DNA from: Arthrobacter sp. FW306-2-2C-D06B
GTDB taxonomy: Bacteria > Actinomycetota > Actinomycetes > Actinomycetales > Micrococcaceae
Assembly: GCF_021789175.1 (NCBI RefSeq)
Contig: NZ_CP084560.1
Span: forward strand, 2,542,001-2,606,000
Direction of reading: 5' to 3'
Length of the DNA stretch: 64,000 nt
The notes under the pieces are model-generated. The model was not told where the DNA came from, made no database searches, and saw nothing but the letters and a program-made list of their open reading frames with translations. The position numbers were made by a program, and so were the translations under genes. Positions 8,126 through 18,123 of the stretch are shown here, one piece after another. Each line of letters begins with the position of its first letter. The first letter of the stretch is position 1.

Positions 8126-9808
8126 TCAGCTGCCCGTTCCGGCGGGCGGGGCCGGATCCAGGCCCAGCAATTCACGAAGGAACGCGCCCGCTGTGGCGTG
8201 TTTCCGAAACAGCTGACCGGTGAGTGCTTCCGTGCCGCGGAGGGGTTCCCGCGTGGGCACCCGCTGCAGTTTCCCGATGCCGGGAACGTCGAAGATGACC
8301 GAATCCCAGCTGGCTCCGACAACGTCCTTGCCAAAGCTGGAAACGCACTTTCCGCGGAAATATGCCCGGGTGTCCGACGGCGGTTCGACGACAGCACGGC
8401 TGATCGTGGCGTCGTCGACGATCGTCTGCATGCGGTCGCGGGAAAGCATGCGGTAGTACAGGCCCTTTTCCGGCCTCACGTCGGACCATTGCAAATCGAC
8501 GAGACCCAGGCGGGCGTCGTTCCATTCGAGGCCGTCACGGTTCCGGTAGCCGTCAAGCAGGGACATTTTGGCCAGCCATTCGACGGAGGACGCGGCACCT
8601 GCGGGGTTGCTCCCCAAGAGCCCGAGCGTCGATTCCCACCGTTCCAGGACATCGCGGGTGTGGCCGTCGCCGCTGAAGGAATCGGAGACCCCCGTTTCCT
8701 GCCCAAGTTTGGCCGCTGCCTCGTAGTACATCCACTGGATGTCCAGCGCTGTTACCCGCCGTCCGTCGAGAAGCCTGACCGTGGCAGTCAGGGAGGTGTC
8801 GTGGCTGATTGCCTGCAGGCCCGCCACCGGCTCGTGTACTTCGATCTTCGGAGCCTGACCGGCTTCGATGAGGCTCAGGACCAATGCCGTGGTTCCGAAC
8901 TTCAAATAGTTCGAGACCTGGCTCAGGTTGGCGTCACCGATGATGACATGCAGGCGCCGGTATTTGTCCGCGGTGGCATGCGGTTCATCCCGGGTATTGA
9001 TGATCGGGCGCCTGATGGTGGTTTCCAGCCCCACCTCGGCTTCGAAGAAATCCGCCCGCTGGCTGATCTGGAATCCTGGCATCGAACCGTCCTGGCCCTT
9101 GCCAAGCCGCCCGGCGCCGCAGATCACCTGGCGCGTGACGAAGAACGGCGTCAGGCCTCGGACGATGTCCCCGAAAGGCACCGAGCGAGGCATGAGGTAG
9201 TTCTCGTGGGAGCCGTACGACACTGATTTGTTATCCGTGTTGTTCTTGTACAGGTTGATGGCCGGCAGATCGGGATCGGCGGCCACTTTCCGAACCGTGG
9301 CCAGTGCGACGAGGTCGCCGGCCGCATCCCACGCGACGATGTCGCGGGGATTCGTGACCTCGGGACTGGAATATTCCGGATGGGCATGGTCCACGTACAG
9401 GCGGGCCCCGTTTCCGAGGACCATGTTCATGAGCAACGATCCTGACTCGTCGCCGCCGTCGGCTTCCAGCTCCTGACGCCCGTACGCCAACGCGACGGCC
9501 TCGGCGTCGAGCACGGGAGGCCTGTCAGTCAGCTGGCTCGGATCTGCTGCGCTACGCTCAACTGTCCAACCGCGGGCATCATGCAGGGGCTCTTCGTCCG
9601 TGTAGTCCCAACGGGTTTCAGCGCCCCCGGCAGCCCGCTGCCGCGTCAGGTTGGCGTAGGCCTGGATGATCCGTGCGGACATCATCGTGGCGTTCGCCCC
9701 TGGCGCGGAGGGTGCGTGGATACCGTATTCAGTTTCCGAACCCATGACCCTCATGGCCCCGCCCACGGGAAGCTTGTCCGAAGGCAGGCCTTCCGGCCGG
9801 GCCGTCAC
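8126..9808 (-). CDS. dop: Pup deamidase/depupylase Dop
   Basis: Converts the C-terminal Gln of Pup to Glu and also removes Pup from tagged proteins. It is 560 aa, a PafA homologue with [45 protein letters not shown] and [23 protein letters not shown]. The insertion around residues 55-100, absent from PafA, is the Dop loop region. GTG at 9808 overlaps the mpa stop (GTGA, 4 bp), implying coupling; an internal ATG at MRVMGS (18 codons later) is an alternative start. The high local similarity to pafA in the same window reflects ancient paralogy. Confidence 0.96.
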   Translation of the reverse strand: MTARPEGLPSDKLPVGGAMRVMGSETEYGIHAPSAPGANATMMSARIIQAYANLTRQRAAGGAETRWDYTDEEPLHDARGWTVERSAADPSQLTDRPPVLDAEAVALAYGRQELEADGGDESGSLLMNMVLGNGARLYVDHAHPEYSSPEVTNPRDIVAWDAAGDLVALATVRKVAADPDLPAINLYKNNTDNKSVSYGSHENYLMPRSVPFGDIVRGLTPFFVTRQVICGAGRLGKGQDGSMPGFQISQRADFFEAEVGLETTIRRPIINTRDEPHATADKYRRLHVIIGDANLSQVSNYLKFGTTALVLSLIEAGQAPKIEVHEPVAGLQAISHDTSLTATVRLLDGRRVTALDIQWMYYEAAAKLGQETGVSDSFSGDGHTRDVLERWESTLGLLGSNPAGAASSVEWLAKMSLLDGYRNRDGLEWNDARLGLVDLQWSDVRPEKGLYYRMLSRDRMQTIVDDATISRAVVEPPSDTRAYFRGKCVSSFGKDVVGASWDSVIFDVPGIGKLQRVPTREPLRGTEALTGQLFRKHATAGAFLRELLGLDPAPPAGTGS

Positions 9809-11619
9809 AGGTACTGGCCGGTGTTTGGAGTCGTTTCGATCGACTTCCCGGGCTCCTGGCCGGCCTTGCCCTGGACGATGGTGCGGATGTAGGTGATGCG
9901 TTCGCCCTTCTTGCCCGAGATGCGTGCCCAGTCATCCGGGTTGGTGGTGTTGGGCATGTCCTCGTGTTCGCGGAATTCATCGACGACGGCGCGCAGGAAG
10001 TGGTCGATCCGCAGGCCTTTCTGCTGGGTCAGCAGAAGGTCCTTGATGGCGTACTTCTTGGCCCGGTCCACGACGTTCTGGACAACCGCGCCGGAATTGA
10101 AGTCCTTGAAGTAGAGCATCTCGGTATCGCCGTTGGCGTAGGTGACTTCGAGATACTCATTCGACTTCTCGGTCGAATACATCGCTTCAACAGTGCGCTG
10201 GATGATGGCGTCGACTGTGGCCTGGACGTCGCCGCCGTGCTCCGCCAGATCCGTCGCGTGGAAAGGCAGGTCGGTGGTGATGTACTTGGCGAAAATGTCA
10301 GCGGCCGCTTCGGCGTCGGGACGCTGTATCTTGACCTTCACGTCAAGCCGGCCGGGACGAAGAATAGCCGGATCGATCATGTCTTCGCGGTTCGAAGCGC
10401 CGATCACGATGACGTTGTCCAGCCGTTCGACGCCGTCGATCTCGCTCAGGAGCTGGGGAACGATGGTTGTTTCGACGTCGGAGGACACCCCGGTGCCGCG
10501 GGTGCGGAACAGCGAGTCCATTTCGTCGAAGAACACCACCACTGGGCTGCCATCTGACGCCTTCTCCCTGGCGCGCGCAAAAATCAGGCGGATGTGACGC
10601 TCTGTTTCGCCGACGTACTTGTCAAGGAGTTCAGGTCCCTTGATGTTCAGGAAGTAGCTCTTCAGGTCCACGTTTCCGGCCCGTTCGGAGGCGCGGGCGG
10701 CGAGCGAGTTGGCAACGGCCTTCGCGATCAGCGTCTTGCCGCAACCTGGAGGCCCGTAAAGCAGGATGCCCTTGGGTGCTTTGAGCCCGTGCTCGCGGTA
10801 CAGGTCCGGGTGCAGGAACGGGAGTTCCACGGCGTCTCGGATCTGTTCGATTTGCGGGCCCAAGCCGCCGATGTCCTCGTACGTAATATCCGGGACTTCC
10901 TCGAGGACAAGGTTTTCGACCTCTGCCCGGGGCACCTTCTCCAGGGCGTAGCCCGTGCGGGAATCCAGCGACAAAGCATCACCGACGCGCAGGTGCACCT
11001 TCTGCAATGCGCCTGAAAGCCTGACGACCCGCTCTTCATCGGCCCTGCCCACTACCAGGGCGCGGTCCGTGCCAAGCATTTCCTTGAGCGTGACGAGTTC
11101 GCCTGCCCGCTCATAGCCCAGGCCGGTCACTACAAGCAGGGCCTCGTTGAGGAGGACTTCCTGTCCGACGGCCAGCTGGTTGATGTTCACGAGCGGGCTG
11201 ACGCCCACGCGCATCTTGCGGCCGGCATTGAAGATATCAACCGACTCCTCGGTGGCCGCCTGGCCTGTGCTGCCTGCCGTTGGCTGGCGCCTCGGATTGA
11301 TCTGGAGGATTGTCCCGAAGCTGTATGGCGGTTGGCCGTCCTGCTCGAGGGCGCCTTTGAGCCGCAGGATTTCGGCCTTCGCCGTCTCCAGCATGGTCAC
11401 GAGCTTGGTGTTGTTCTGGGTGGCGGCGGCAAGCTGACGGTCGATGTGGCGCAGTTTGTCTCGAAGGATGTTGATCTGGCGTTCCGAGACAGTGAGTTCC
11501 GCGGAGTCGTCCACCGGTTGGATCGCCCCACCCCCGCGTCCAGCTTTTCCTTCAGCCACAGCCTTGTTCGATGGCTCCTCCGGCGTTGCTCGCCCGAAGT
11601 CATTGTTCGACGTATCCAC
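9805..11619 (-). CDS. mpa: Proteasomal AAA+ ATPase Mpa/ARC
   Basis: Hexameric unfoldase that recognises Pup and feeds tagged proteins into the 20S core. In 604 aa the order is: N-terminal flexible part, coiled coil (about 45-92), tandem OB region (about 98-245), then the AAA domain with Walker A GPPGCGKT (289-296), Walker B VVFFDE (361-366) and a Sensor region at [11 protein letters not shown]. The C-terminus is GQYL, the motif that docks into the alpha ring. The start is GTG 11619 with GGAAGGAG about 11 nt upstream. It begins the mpa-dop-pup-prcBA-pafA run. Confidence 0.97.
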   Translation of the reverse strand: MDTSNNDFGRATPEEPSNKAVAEGKAGRGGGAIQPVDDSAELTVSERQINILRDKLRHIDRQLAAATQNNTKLVTMLETAKAEILRLKGALEQDGQPPYSFGTILQINPRRQPTAGSTGQAATEESVDIFNAGRKMRVGVSPLVNINQLAVGQEVLLNEALLVVTGLGYERAGELVTLKEMLGTDRALVVGRADEERVVRLSGALQKVHLRVGDALSLDSRTGYALEKVPRAEVENLVLEEVPDITYEDIGGLGPQIEQIRDAVELPFLHPDLYREHGLKAPKGILLYGPPGCGKTLIAKAVANSLAARASERAGNVDLKSYFLNIKGPELLDKYVGETERHIRLIFARAREKASDGSPVVVFFDEMDSLFRTRGTGVSSDVETTIVPQLLSEIDGVERLDNVIVIGASNREDMIDPAILRPGRLDVKVKIQRPDAEAAADIFAKYITTDLPFHATDLAEHGGDVQATVDAIIQRTVEAMYSTEKSNEYLEVTYANGDTEMLYFKDFNSGAVVQNVVDRAKKYAIKDLLLTQQKGLRIDHFLRAVVDEFREHEDMPNTTNPDDWARISGKKGERITYIRTIVQGKAGQEPGKSIETTPNTGQYL

Positions 11620-11720
11620 GAAGCATCAGCTCCTTCCCGCTTTCTATAAATAGACCTTAGCCCTCAAAAGCGTTGGGTAACCTGTGACATCCGGAATGCG
11701 GACCAGTTTGTGATGTTTCC

Positions 11721-12773
11721 TCAGGGAGCGGGTGTGGGGTCGTCCTTGACGTTGGTGCCGGCAATCGCATCCCGTGCAGCCCGACGCAGTTTTTTGTCGG
11801 AAACCGCGCGCTCTCCTACGGCCCCCGGGGTCCAGGCATTCAGGTCCTCTTCGCTGAACTCGGTCTTGGAAGGCCGCCGTTTGACGGAGATTCCGGTCAC
11901 GCCGTCGGCGAGGCGACGGGTTACCAGGAGGAAGCCGGTGTGGGCCACCATGCGGTGGTCGGGACGGACGGCGAGGCCTTCGAGGTGCCAGCCGCGGACC
12001 ATGGACTCCCAGGCGTCCGGTTCCGTAAAACGTCCGTCGGCGCGGATGGCTTCGGCGGTACGGGAGAGCTGGGTCACGGTGGCCACATAGTTGATCCACA
12101 CGCCGCCGGGGGCCAAAACGGTGGCTACGGCGTCGAGGCATTCCCAAGGAGCGAGCATGTCCAGCACCACGCGGTCCACGGATCCGGGCTCTTCGCTGCG
12201 GACAACTTCCTCCTGGAAGTCGCCCAGCGAAATCTTCCAGGCCGGGTGCGGACCGCCGAAAATCGTTTCCACATTGCCGCGGGCGATGTCGGCGAATTCT
12301 TCCCGACGCTCGAAAGAGTGCAGGTAACCGTTGTCGCCCACTGCACGAAGCAGGGAGATCGAAAGGGCCCCGGAACCAACGCCGGCTTCCACAACACGTG
12401 CACCCGGGAAGATATCGGCCATGGTGACGATCTGGCCGGCGTCCTTGGGGTAGACCACCGCGGCACCGCGGGGCATGGACAACACGAAGTCCGAGAGTAA
12501 CGGACGGAGCGTCTGGTACTGCTGGCCGATGTTGTTGGCGACCACGGAACCGTCAACCTGGCCAATGATTTCGTCGTGGTTCAGGAAGCCGCGGTGCGTA
12601 TGGAAGGCGCCGCCTTCCTCCAAGGTGATGGTGTTCATCCGGCCGCGTTCGTCCGTGAGTTGAACCCGCTCGCCCACACGGAACGGCCCTCGGCGCCGTG
12701 CAGCACCAGTCGGCTGGATGGCGGTGTCGGCGGCGCCGGTGGCCGTGTAGTTGGCGGCGGTTTCGCTGCTCAT
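11721..12773 (-). CDS. trmI: tRNA (adenine-N1)-methyltransferase, TrmI family
   Basis: SAM-dependent methyltransferase predicted to make m1A58 in the T loop of tRNAs. The 350-aa product has an N-terminal beta domain (FRVGERVQLTDERGRMNTITLEEGG), then the Rossmann methyltransferase core with SAM motif VVEAGVGSGALSISLLRAVG, and YPKDAGQIVTMADI, characteristic of TrmI. ATG 12773 is chosen because GAGGAAA precedes it; an upstream extension to 12809 has no such site. The gene lies directly upstream of mpa, a common arrangement in actinobacteria, and about 100 bp separate the two genes. Confidence 0.93.
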   Translation of the reverse strand: MSSETAANYTATGAADTAIQPTGAARRRGPFRVGERVQLTDERGRMNTITLEEGGAFHTHRGFLNHDEIIGQVDGSVVANNIGQQYQTLRPLLSDFVLSMPRGAAVVYPKDAGQIVTMADIFPGARVVEAGVGSGALSISLLRAVGDNGYLHSFERREEFADIARGNVETIFGGPHPAWKISLGDFQEEVVRSEEPGSVDRVVLDMLAPWECLDAVATVLAPGGVWINYVATVTQLSRTAEAIRADGRFTEPDAWESMVRGWHLEGLAVRPDHRMVAHTGFLLVTRRLADGVTGISVKRRPSKTEFSEEDLNAWTPGAVGERAVSDKKLRRAARDAIAGTNVKDDPTPAP

Positions 12774-12891
12774 GGGTGTTTCCTCGCTCCTGTACGGCTG
12801 GGCCGTCATTTGTTGCCACAGTTACTGCTCAGTGATGCGCACTGCCGGCCGGGTTAATTCACGGCCGGCAGGTAACTCTACCGGGAAGGTC

Positions 12892-14061
12892 CTACGGGCG
12901 TCCGCTCCGTCGGGCTACTTTACCTGTAATGGCTGTCACTACGGCCTGCTGCCGCAGCAGGCCCATGACTGTGCCGGCTTCATCCACGACCGCGTATTCG
13001 GCACCGCTGAGCTGCGCCAAATACTGGATCAGTTCCTGGCCGCTGGACGTCCAGGGCACGTAGGCCCCGTCGGCGAGCGGGGTGGAAACCGCGGTCACGA
13101 AGGTTGTGGATACCTCGGAGGCCGGCACGGCTGCAGTCGCAGCCGGATCGACGAGGCCCTGTGGCCGGCCATCCGGTCCGCAGATCACGACGGCGGGCGT
13201 ACCGTAGGGTGCCACGCGCAGCACGTCGGCGACCGTGGCCGAGTTCGGAATTCCTACGGCGGGTTCGGCCAAGGCGGCGGCACTCACCGAGGGGAGGCGT
13301 CCGCGGAGCGTCGCCTGCTTTATCGCGCCCGAAGCGCCCATCCAGAGGAAGCTGCAGACAAGGAAGGTGATGAGCATCAGGCTGAGATCGGGCGCATTGC
13401 CACTCAGCACGGGCAGCACGACGAACCAAACAACGAGGACGATCACGATGACCCGTCCGGCCCAGCCAGCCGCCACCGTCCCCTTTTCCTGGCTGCCCGT
13501 CACTTTCCACACCGCGGACTCCACCAAACGACCCCCGTCAAGCGGCAGGCCAGGCAGGACATTGAAGACGCCGATCAGCAGATTGGCCCACATGAGGATG
13601 TTCGTCAGGGTGTCCCCTACCCCGGTGAAGACACCGGCCTGCAGCAACAGCCAGGCCCCGCCCGCGAGGACGAAGTTGGCCGCGGGTCCTGCCAGGGCAA
13701 CAACCACCGAGCGGCCTGGGGAGGCGATGAAGCTCTCGAACTGGGTGTGTCCGCCCCAGAGATTCAAAACGATCTTCTCCGTGGGCCATTTGAAGGCCTT
13801 GGCGCTCAAGGCGTGGGCGAGCTCGTGGACGAGCACGGACAGGGCCAGGAGCACCGCATAGGCGAAGGCAACAAAGTAGGCGCCGATTCCCAAGGAGTGG
13901 TTACGGATCAGCAGCGCAGGTCCATAGACGATCACCGTGAACGCCGCGATGATGAACCAGGAGTAGGCAAGGTACACGGGGATTCCGGCGATCCGGCCGA
14001 GTGGAATCCCGTCCTTCCTGGCGCTACGCATACTGTGGCCACCGTTCCGGGGAGTGCTCAT
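12892..14061 (-). CDS. Site-2 protease family (M50) membrane metalloprotease with C-terminal CBS domains
   Basis: Intramembrane zinc protease of 389 aa. It has several membrane helices, the zinc motif HELAH at residues 79-83 in the third helix, and the second ligand motif in NVLPGLPLDGGR. The C-terminal ~130 residues resemble a pair of CBS repeats (VADVLRVAPYGTPAVVICGPDGRPQGLVD...AVVDEAGTVMGLL in separate segments), which may sense a nucleotide. This is the archaeal/actinobacterial CBS-type rather than the RseP PDZ-type. ATG 14061 follows the HAD gene stop with no gap (TAA-ATG). Substrate unknown. Confidence 0.87.
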   Translation of the reverse strand: MSTPRNGGHSMRSARKDGIPLGRIAGIPVYLAYSWFIIAAFTVIVYGPALLIRNHSLGIGAYFVAFAYAVLLALSVLVHELAHALSAKAFKWPTEKIVLNLWGGHTQFESFIASPGRSVVVALAGPAANFVLAGGAWLLLQAGVFTGVGDTLTNILMWANLLIGVFNVLPGLPLDGGRLVESAVWKVTGSQEKGTVAAGWAGRVIVIVLVVWFVVLPVLSGNAPDLSLMLITFLVCSFLWMGASGAIKQATLRGRLPSVSAAALAEPAVGIPNSATVADVLRVAPYGTPAVVICGPDGRPQGLVDPAATAAVPASEVSTTFVTAVSTPLADGAYVPWTSSGQELIQYLAQLSGAEYAVVDEAGTVMGLLRQQAVVTAITGKVARRSGRP

Positions 14062-14805
14062 TTAGTTTGCCTGTTCAAGGAAAGCCGCGGCCGGCACATT
14101 GCCGAGGGCACGCTCGGCAACAAGTGCTTCAAGGTCGGCGACCTTCCGTCCCTCGAGGGTGTCCCAGGTTGCCCGGCGGGGGTCCTCGGGCAGTGGCATC
14201 TGGTGCGGAATTCCGACCGTGACCACGCCGGAGGCGATCGCGGACGCGACTCCCGGGACGGAATCCTCGAGTGCGACGCAATGATCCACGGTCAGCGCGG
14301 GGTCCGTGTCCTGGAGCCGTTCCACGGCGGCGAGGTAAGCCTCCGGGTGGGGCTTTCCTTGGCTGACGGTGTCCCCCGTGATGAGGAACTCGAAGTAGGG
14401 CTTGGGAAGGTTGGCGACGACTTCCCGCGCCATCGGGCCTTCGGACATCGTCACGAGGGCGCAGCGGACGCCGGATTGATATAGCTCGTCGAGCAATTCC
14501 TTGGCCCCAGGCCGCCACGGCACCTCGACGCGCAGACGGTCGATGACCTGGGCGCTCAGGGAGTCGACAATCTCGCGCTTTTCCAGGTTCACCCCAGCCC
14601 TTTGGAGGATGCCGGCCGAGTGCATCAATGACTGCCCTACGAGCTGCATGGCTTGTTCATGGCTCCAGGCGCCGCCGTGGGACTCAACGAGGGTGCGCTC
14701 TGCTGCAATCCAGTGCGGCTCCGTGTCCACCAGGGTGCCATCCATGTCCCATAGCGCGGCTTTGAGCTCGGCTTTTACAAAGGGCTGGGTGGCTGAAGCA
14801 AGCAT
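14062..14805 (-). CDS. HAD-superfamily hydrolase (phosphatase / beta-phosphoglucomutase-like)
   Basis: 247-aa haloacid dehalogenase fold enzyme. Motif I is LWDMDGTLVDTEPHW, with the nucleophile Asp and the acid/base Asp two residues later; motif II is in CALVTMSEGP; motif III and IV are in KPHPEAYLAA and CVALEDSVPGVASAIASG. The cap follows motif I, as in subfamily IA. The likely substrate is a small phosphorylated sugar or similar compound, but it cannot be assigned from sequence. It heads the transcript that runs through the M50 protease and trmI. Confidence 0.88.
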   Translation of the reverse strand: MLASATQPFVKAELKAALWDMDGTLVDTEPHWIAAERTLVESHGGAWSHEQAMQLVGQSLMHSAGILQRAGVNLEKREIVDSLSAQVIDRLRVEVPWRPGAKELLDELYQSGVRCALVTMSEGPMAREVVANLPKPYFEFLITGDTVSQGKPHPEAYLAAVERLQDTDPALTVDHCVALEDSVPGVASAIASGVVTVGIPHQMPLPEDPRRATWDTLEGRKVADLEALVAERALGNVPAAAFLEQAN

Positions 14806-14925
14806 GCCTCAAGTCTACGTGGAACGAGGCACGCCAAATTGCCGCTCTACGCCCGGGGCGAAGTATGGCCACGCCGGTCCCCTCATGCCATGCATCGGTG
14901 GCGGTGTTGGACGTAGGGTGAGTGA

Positions 14926-15831
14926 ATGAACAGTTTGGACGGAGCCCCTGACGGACAGGCCACAACACCCGAGCCTGAGCGCCTTCTCCAGCCTGTAGCC
15001 GAAGGCCAGCGCATCACCGTGATGCTGGCGGCTTTCGAGGGTTGGAACGACGCCGGCGAGGCGGCCAGCGATTCCCTGCACTACTTGAACAAGTTGTGGC
15101 AAGGAAAGAAAGTGGCATCCGTTGATGCCGACGACTATTACGACTTCCAGTTCACCCGGCCGACGGTGCGACGCACCGCAGCCGGAACCCGCAAGGTGAA
15201 GTGGCCTTCCACGCGCCTGTACAAGGCCAGCGTCCCGGACAGCAACGTCGATGTCGTGTTCGTGCTCGGCACCGAACCTTCCTACCGCTGGAGGGCCTAC
15301 ACGGCCGAGCTTCTGGTCCACGCCGAAACGCTCAAGGTCGACTACGTTGTGCTGATCGGCGCCCTTCTGGCCGATGTCCCGCACAGCCGCCCGATCCCCG
15401 TCAGCACCACCTCGGACGACAGCGGATTGCGGCAGCGCTTGAACCTGGAGGCTTCGCAGTACGAGGGTCCGGTAGGCATTGTGGGCGTGCTGGCGGAATT
15501 CGCCCTGCTCGCGGGCTTGCCCACGGTGTCGCTGTGGGCGGCCGTGCCGCACTATGTCGCCCAGCCGCCCTCCCCCAAGGCACAACTGGCCATCCTGAAC
15601 AGGATCGAGGATCTGCTCCAGGTGCCGCTGGACACCCGCGCCCTCAACGAGGAATCCGAGGCGTGGGAGCGCGGTGTGGACGAACTGGCCATTGAAGACC
15701 CGGAAATCGCCGCCTACGTGCGGCAGCTCGAAGAGGCCAAGGACACGGCTGACCTGCCGGAGGCCAGCGGCGAATCCATCGCGCGTGAATTTGAGCGCTA
15801 CCTCAAGCGCAGGGGCAAGGACAAGCCCTGA
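14926..15831 (+). CDS. PAC2 family protein
   Basis: 301-aa member of the PAC2 (proteasome assembly chaperone 2-like) family, common in actinobacteria. Family features: MLAAFEGWNDAGEAASDSLHYL near the start (split: AAFEGWNDAGEAA), DYYDFQFTRPTVR, VVFVLGTEPSYRWRAY, and the GLPTVSLWAAVPHYVA block. The last ~60 residues are charged and helical. The eukaryotic relatives assist 20S assembly, but no such function is proven for the bacterial proteins; its closeness to the proteasome locus is suggestive only. It is transcribed divergently from the HAD gene. Confidence 0.88.
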   Translation: MNSLDGAPDGQATTPEPERLLQPVAEGQRITVMLAAFEGWNDAGEAASDSLHYLNKLWQGKKVASVDADDYYDFQFTRPTVRRTAAGTRKVKWPSTRLYKASVPDSNVDVVFVLGTEPSYRWRAYTAELLVHAETLKVDYVVLIGALLADVPHSRPIPVSTTSDDSGLRQRLNLEASQYEGPVGIVGVLAEFALLAGLPTVSLWAAVPHYVAQPPSPKAQLAILNRIEDLLQVPLDTRALNEESEAWERGVDELAIEDPEIAAYVRQLEEAKDTADLPEASGESIAREFERYLKRRGKDKP

Positions 15832-15860
15832 CGGGCTGTCTCCGGGGGTGCGGTACGCAT

Positions 15861-15934
15861 CTAAGCCAACGCGGGGTCACTTACGGTCCATCCAGGTGGA
15901 CATTATGGGCCGTAAGTGACCCCGCGTTGTTTAG
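15861..15934. repeat. Large intergenic palindrome (type A)
   Basis: Inverted repeat between the converging PAC2 and mshC genes. The left arm (15861-15890) and right arm (15906-15934) share a perfect 20-nt core, CAACGCGGGGTCACTTACGG, plus partly matching flanks (CTAA...). The 15-nt loop has its own small inverted repeat (TCCA/TGGA). It could form a bidirectional terminator, or it may be one copy of a dispersed palindromic element; copy number cannot be judged from this window. Confidence 0.85.
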
Positions 15935-15937
15935 ATA

Positions 15938-17233
15938 TTAGAGTTCGACGCCGAGCAATCCGTTGATCGCGTCGCTCACCAGGGCGGAATCCAGGGCGCC
16001 GGGCTCGGCGTCGGACGCGTTGCTGAGCGCCGCCGCGGCCCAGGCGTCGACGGCGGCGACCGCGCCGGGAGCGTTGAGATCGTTGGCCAGCTCGGCACGC
16101 ATCAGCGTCAGCAGTTGCGCCGCTGTCCCCTCGGGAGCAATGTCCCGGGCGGCCCGCCACGTATTGAGCCGTTCCTTAGCCTGTGCGAAGCCTTCATCGG
16201 TCCAGGACCAATCCGAACGATAGTGGTTGGCCAGGATCGCCAGGCGGATCGCTGCGGGCTCTTCGCCGGCGGCACGGAGCTTGGACACCAGGACCAGGTT
16301 GCCCTTCGACTTGCTCATCTTTTCACCGTCCAGGCCCACCATTCCGGCATGGGCATAGTGGCGCGCCAACGGAATGCCGCTGAGCGAAAACGCGTGTCCA
16401 GCACCCATCTCGTGGTGCGGGAAGACGAGGTCCGATCCGCCGCCCTGCACCGTGAACGGAGCCGGAAGGTACTTCTGGGCAATGACCGTACATTCAATAT
16501 GCCAGCCGGGACGTCCGTCACCGAGGCTTGCGCCGGGCCAGCTCGGCTCGCCGTCGCGGGCAACCCGCCACAGCAAAGGATCGAGGGGATTCCGCTTGCC
16601 GGAGCGGCCGGGATCGCCGCCGCGTTCCGCGAAAAGCTCCAACATTTCCACTTCACCGAGCCCCGAGATGTCACCGAGGGTCCACGCGTCGGGGCTATCC
16701 GAGGCCTTGCCGGCTGCCTCGACGTCGTAATAGACGTCGCCGTCGGGTTCGCCGCCGGTGCCGTGCACGCGGTAGGCGAGCTCGTCCGCGATCAATTTCT
16801 CGATGGCCGGGACAATCATCGGGATCGCCTCGACAGCCCCGATGTAGTGGCTCGGAGCGAGCACATTGAGGGCGTCCATGTCGGTCTGGAAAAGCTCAAT
16901 CTGGCTCGCCGCCAGCTCCCGCCAGTCAACGCCGGTGGCGGTGGCGCGCTCCAGGAGGGGATCGTCGACGTCGGTGACGTTTTGGACGTACGCAACCCGC
17001 TGGCCGCTGTCACGCCATGCCCGGTTGAGCAGGTCGAAGGCTACGTAGCTGGCCGCGTGGCCCATGTGGGTGGCGTCGTACGGCGTGATGCCACAGACGT
17101 ACATGGATTGCTCCGCGCGTGGCTCGACCTCCACGAGGGCCCCGAGGGCGGTATCGAACAGCCTCAAGGGGGGCATGCTGCCGGGTAGTTCAGGCACAGG
17201 GCGGGAGATCCACGATTTCACAGCCTCAACCAT
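15938..17233 (-). CDS. mshC: L-cysteine:1D-myo-inosityl 2-amino-2-deoxy-alpha-D-glucopyranoside ligase MshC
   Basis: Mycothiol biosynthesis enzyme that joins cysteine to GlcN-Ins with ATP. It is a cysteinyl-tRNA-synthetase-like class I ligase without the tRNA-binding part. In 431 aa it shows [20 protein letters not shown] (HIGH-like motif and zinc Cys), [24 protein letters not shown] and the KMSKSKGN signature. Start ATG 17233 lies 4 nt after the uppP stop; a longer upstream frame lies inside uppP. Its presence places the organism among mycothiol-producing actinobacteria. Confidence 0.95.
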   Translation of the reverse strand: MVEAVKSWISRPVPELPGSMPPLRLFDTALGALVEVEPRAEQSMYVCGITPYDATHMGHAASYVAFDLLNRAWRDSGQRVAYVQNVTDVDDPLLERATATGVDWRELAASQIELFQTDMDALNVLAPSHYIGAVEAIPMIVPAIEKLIADELAYRVHGTGGEPDGDVYYDVEAAGKASDSPDAWTLGDISGLGEVEMLELFAERGGDPGRSGKRNPLDPLLWRVARDGEPSWPGASLGDGRPGWHIECTVIAQKYLPAPFTVQGGGSDLVFPHHEMGAGHAFSLSGIPLARHYAHAGMVGLDGEKMSKSKGNLVLVSKLRAAGEEPAAIRLAILANHYRSDWSWTDEGFAQAKERLNTWRAARDIAPEGTAAQLLTLMRAELANDLNAPGAVAAVDAWAAAALSNASDAEPGALDSALVSDAINGLLGVEL

Positions 17234-17237
17234 AGTG

Positions 17238-18071
17238 CTAGGCGCTGATGACATTGAAACCGAGCAATACATAGAGGGCGAGTCCCAGGAGAATGCGGTA
17301 CCACACAAAGACACGGTAGCTGTGGGTTGAAATGAATTTGAGGAACCAGCCAATGATGATGAAGCCCACAACGAAGGCGATGACCGTGGCCAGGGCCGTT
17401 TCCGGAAGGCCGAAGGGTCCGGTGATTCCTTCCTTGGACACCACCTTGTACAGCTGATACAAGCCGCTGCCGAAGACAGCGGGTATGGCGAGCAGGAACG
17501 AATACCGTGCGGCAGCTTCTCGCGTATACCCCATCAAGAGGCCGGCTGTGATGGTTCCGCCGGAGCGGGAGACGCCCGGGATGAGCGCCATGGCCTGGGC
17601 CAGACCGTAAAGGATGCCGTGCTTGAAGGTCAATTGGCTCAGCTCGCGTTCCTGCTTGCCCACGGCGTCGGCCACCGCGAGGATCATGCCGAAGACGATG
17701 AGCATCGTGGCGACGATCCAGAGGCTGCGCAGCACGGATTCGATCTGGTTCTGGAAGAGCAGGCCGAGCACGATGATGGGCAGGCTGCCGAGGATGACCA
17801 ACCAACCCATCCGCGCGTCGGGATCGTCCCTGGCCACCTTCCCGCGCAGCGATCCGAACCAGGCGCGCACAATCCTCACGATGTCGCGCCAAAAGAAGAC
17901 AATGACCGCCGTCTCGGTGCCCAGCTGGGTAATGGCCGTGAAAGCGGCTCCGGGATCCGCCGCATTAGGCAGGAACGAGCCGACAATTCGCAGGTGTGCG
18001 CTCGAAGAAATCGGAAGGAATTCTGTCAGGCCCTGCACGAGGCCAAGGAAGGCTGCTTCTATCCAGTTCAC
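17238..18071 (-). CDS. uppP: Undecaprenyl-diphosphate phosphatase UppP/BacA
   Basis: Integral membrane enzyme that recycles undecaprenyl pyrophosphate to the lipid carrier needed for peptidoglycan synthesis; overexpression gives bacitracin resistance. The 277-aa sequence starts [27 protein letters not shown], motif 1 of the family, and has motif 2 at [18 protein letters not shown]. Multiple membrane helices follow. It lies 4 bp upstream of mshC on the same strand and is divergent from the aldo/keto reductase gene. Confidence 0.96.
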   Translation of the reverse strand: MNWIEAAFLGLVQGLTEFLPISSSAHLRIVGSFLPNAADPGAAFTAITQLGTETAVIVFFWRDIVRIVRAWFGSLRGKVARDDPDARMGWLVILGSLPIIVLGLLFQNQIESVLRSLWIVATMLIVFGMILAVADAVGKQERELSQLTFKHGILYGLAQAMALIPGVSRSGGTITAGLLMGYTREAAARYSFLLAIPAVFGSGLYQLYKVVSKEGITGPFGLPETALATVIAFVVGFIIIGWFLKFISTHSYRVFVWYRILLGLALYVLLGFNVISA

Positions 18072-18123
18072 GTGAATAGACCCTACGTCATGATCTACCC
18101 GATCTCCCCGTAAGCTATCAGCT

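Noticed and set aside
11620..11720. TGTCAC element before mpa as a damage-inducible promoter
   Set aside because: The spacing and -10 do not fit; TATTTATAG nearby is a possible ordinary -10 but no -35 is convincing.
12751..14484. 577-aa plus-strand frame across three minus-strand genes
   Set aside because: It lies opposite trmI, M50 and HAD genes, has no domain, and is low-complexity; typical of antisense frames in high-GC DNA.
14926..15831. PAC2 gene as part of the Pup-proteasome operon
   Set aside because: It is on the opposite strand and separated by its own divergent promoter; the family name comes from eukaryotic chaperones and does not prove a link.
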